Positions 63,194-64,000 of a stretch of DNA of 64,000 nucleotides are shown here, piece by piece (the first letter of the stretch is position 1; each line of letters begins with the position of its first letter). Below the pieces are notes generated by a model. The model ran no database searches. It saw nothing but the letters and a program-made list of their open reading frames with translations, and had not been told where the DNA came from. This DNA comes from Brachypodius melanocephalos (Eukaryota > Chordata > Aves > Passeriformes > Pycnonotidae): contig VZSR01003798.1 in assembly GCA_013398615.1 (NCBI GenBank), forward strand, positions 10,911,542-10,975,541, in the 5' to 3' direction. A program made the position numbers and the translations under genes.

Positions 63194-63199
63194 CACGTG
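63194..63199. promoter_or_regulatory. E-box CACGTG
   Basis: Palindromic CACGTG in the ATOSA CpG island, the class bound by USF, MYC/MAX and TFE factors. About 0.9 kb upstream of the ATG. Confidence 0.35.
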
Positions 63200-63209
63200 C
63201 CCGCGGCGG

Positions 63210-63214
63210 CCAAT
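63210..63214 (+). promoter_or_regulatory. CCAAT box
   Basis: CCAAT on the plus strand (gcggccaatgcc), 47 bases from the RFX-type site. Its orientation fits a plus-strand or divergent start, though NF-Y works either way. Confidence 0.3.
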
Positions 63215-63260
63215 GCCCCGCGCCGCCCCTGCCCCTGCCCGCCCGCCGCCGAGCAGCTCG

Positions 63261-63274
63261 GTTGTCACGGCAAC
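63261..63274. promoter_or_regulatory. RFX X-box-type palindrome
   Basis: Reads GTTGTCACGGCAAC: two half-sites with a 2-base spacer, one mismatch from a perfect inverted repeat and two bases from the RFX consensus GTTGCCATGGCAAC. A full-length site of this quality is rare by chance. Target gene and factor are inferred. Confidence 0.55.
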
Positions 63275-63830
63275 AGAGCGCGGCCACGGCACGGCTCGGC
63301 ACGCTCCGGTCTGGTTCCGCCCGGCGGCGCGGTGCCCGCTGCCCGGAGACACCCGTCCCCTCTGCTGCAAACGGTTTTATGGGTTCGCGCAAACGGCATG
63401 GTCCGTTTGCCCCTAACCCCCCCACCGAATGCTTTGGCAGTCAGGCTCCCGCCCCGGGGAGGGGAGCGCCCCCTCGCTCACTCACCCGGCTCCGACGGTG
63501 GCTGTCGCGGCCCCTCACCCGCTCCTTTCCCGTAGCACCGCCAGCCGCTGGCCGGCCTTCCCTCTCCGCCCCGCACACGTGTCCTCCCACGCTGGCCCTG
63601 CGTGTGCCCACGGGAGCCCGAGCCCATGACCGCCGGGGCTTAAATGCACGAGTGTATGGGCGGCCGCAGAGCGGCGATTCCAGGTGTGAAGTGCCCCCCG
63701 GGCGGGATGCTGAGCCCCCGCCCGCTCACCCCGGGCTGCGGGGCGGGGAGCGGCGCCCGGTGCGTCCCTGCCCCGGGGCAGCGCTGCCCGAGCCCGCCCT
63801 GCCCGGCAGCGCCGTGCTTGGCGCTCAATT

Positions 63831-64000
63831 CACGCTGATAACAGCATTGTGCGGAGGAACAATGGAGTCAGCTGGGCTGCGGTTACACAACCGCCTTAAT
63901 CCGGCAGAAATTCAGGTTTCCCTGAAAGGGACGGGCCGGCGCCATCCCTCACGTCAGGCCTGCCTGGTAAAGCAGGTCAGGACCGGGGCTGCCGAGTGCG
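63831..64000. other. Upstream edge of the ATOSA promoter region
   Basis: Mixed-composition sequence between the CpG island and the window end. It contains an inverted pair CATTGT/ACAATG (63845-63850 and 63859-63864) with an 8-base spacer. No exon seen. Confidence 0.4.

Larger units (their letters stand above)
62293..63830 (-). promoter_or_regulatory. ATOSA: Main CpG-island promoter of ATOSA
   Basis: About 1.5 kb of GC- and CpG-rich sequence directly upstream of the ATOSA start codon. It includes a TATAAATA motif on the gene strand at 62561-62554, an RFX X-box, a CACGTG E-box and a CCAAT box. The 5'UTR would be about 240 bases if transcription starts ~30 bases past the TATA motif. No other gene is recognised upstream to the window end. 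Confidence 0.8.

Noticed and set aside
62330..63535. A 358-codon plus-strand frame and other frames upstream of ATOSA
   Set aside because: Composition artefacts of the CpG island; no conserved domain or splice-site support.

Overview
The window is vertebrate nuclear DNA, most probably from a bird. The background is AT-rich intron and intergenic sequence, cut by three GC- and CpG-rich islands, and every coding exon found is short and bounded by GT-AG splice sites. The only recognisable interspersed repeats are fragments that match the CR1 LINE of birds and other reptiles. Repeat density is low and the introns are compact. The species cannot be told from the sequence alone.

Two protein-coding genes are present, both on the minus strand and both with a complete coding sequence. 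ARPP19 lies at 5847-14225 (3 coding exons, 112 codons plus stop). It encodes the cAMP-regulated phosphoprotein that inhibits PP2A-B55 at mitosis once Greatwall has phosphorylated it. ATOSA (older name FAM214A) lies at 19314-62292 (12 coding exons, 1087 codons plus stop). It encodes the vertebrate Atossa homologue A, a nuclear regulator with an Atos-like domain (DUF4210) and a C-terminal chromosome-segregation-type domain. As I recall, human 15q21.2 has the order MYO5A-ARPP19-ATOSA-ONECUT1, so this is a conserved block. The CpG-rich first ~110 bases could be the edge of the next gene's promoter, but nothing there proves it.

Layout from left to right: 1-2760 intergenic; about 2765-5846 probable ARPP19 3'UTR, with a poly(A) signal and three Pumilio-type motifs; 5847-14225 ARPP19 exons and introns; about 13740-14520 the ARPP19 CpG-island promoter, abutted by a CR1 fragment; 14780-18200 intergenic with a second, older CR1 trace; about 18230-19313 ATOSA 3'UTR; 19314-35209 the eleven downstream ATOSA coding exons, including a 1852-base exon 5; 35210-62276 the 27-kb first coding intron, with an internal CpG island at about 52.03-52.68 kb; 62277-62292 the ATOSA start exon; about 62.3-63.8 kb the main ATOSA CpG-island promoter, with a TATA motif, an RFX X-box, an E-box and a CCAAT box.

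The two genes are neighbours in tandem, not an operon, and no functional link between them is visible. I saw no RNA gene, CRISPR array, complete mobile element or viral gene. The observations most worth checking are a mosaic divergence pattern between two internal repeats of ATOSA (suggesting partial gene conversion), the intronic CpG island that may be a second promoter, and the Pumilio motifs in the ARPP19 3'UTR.
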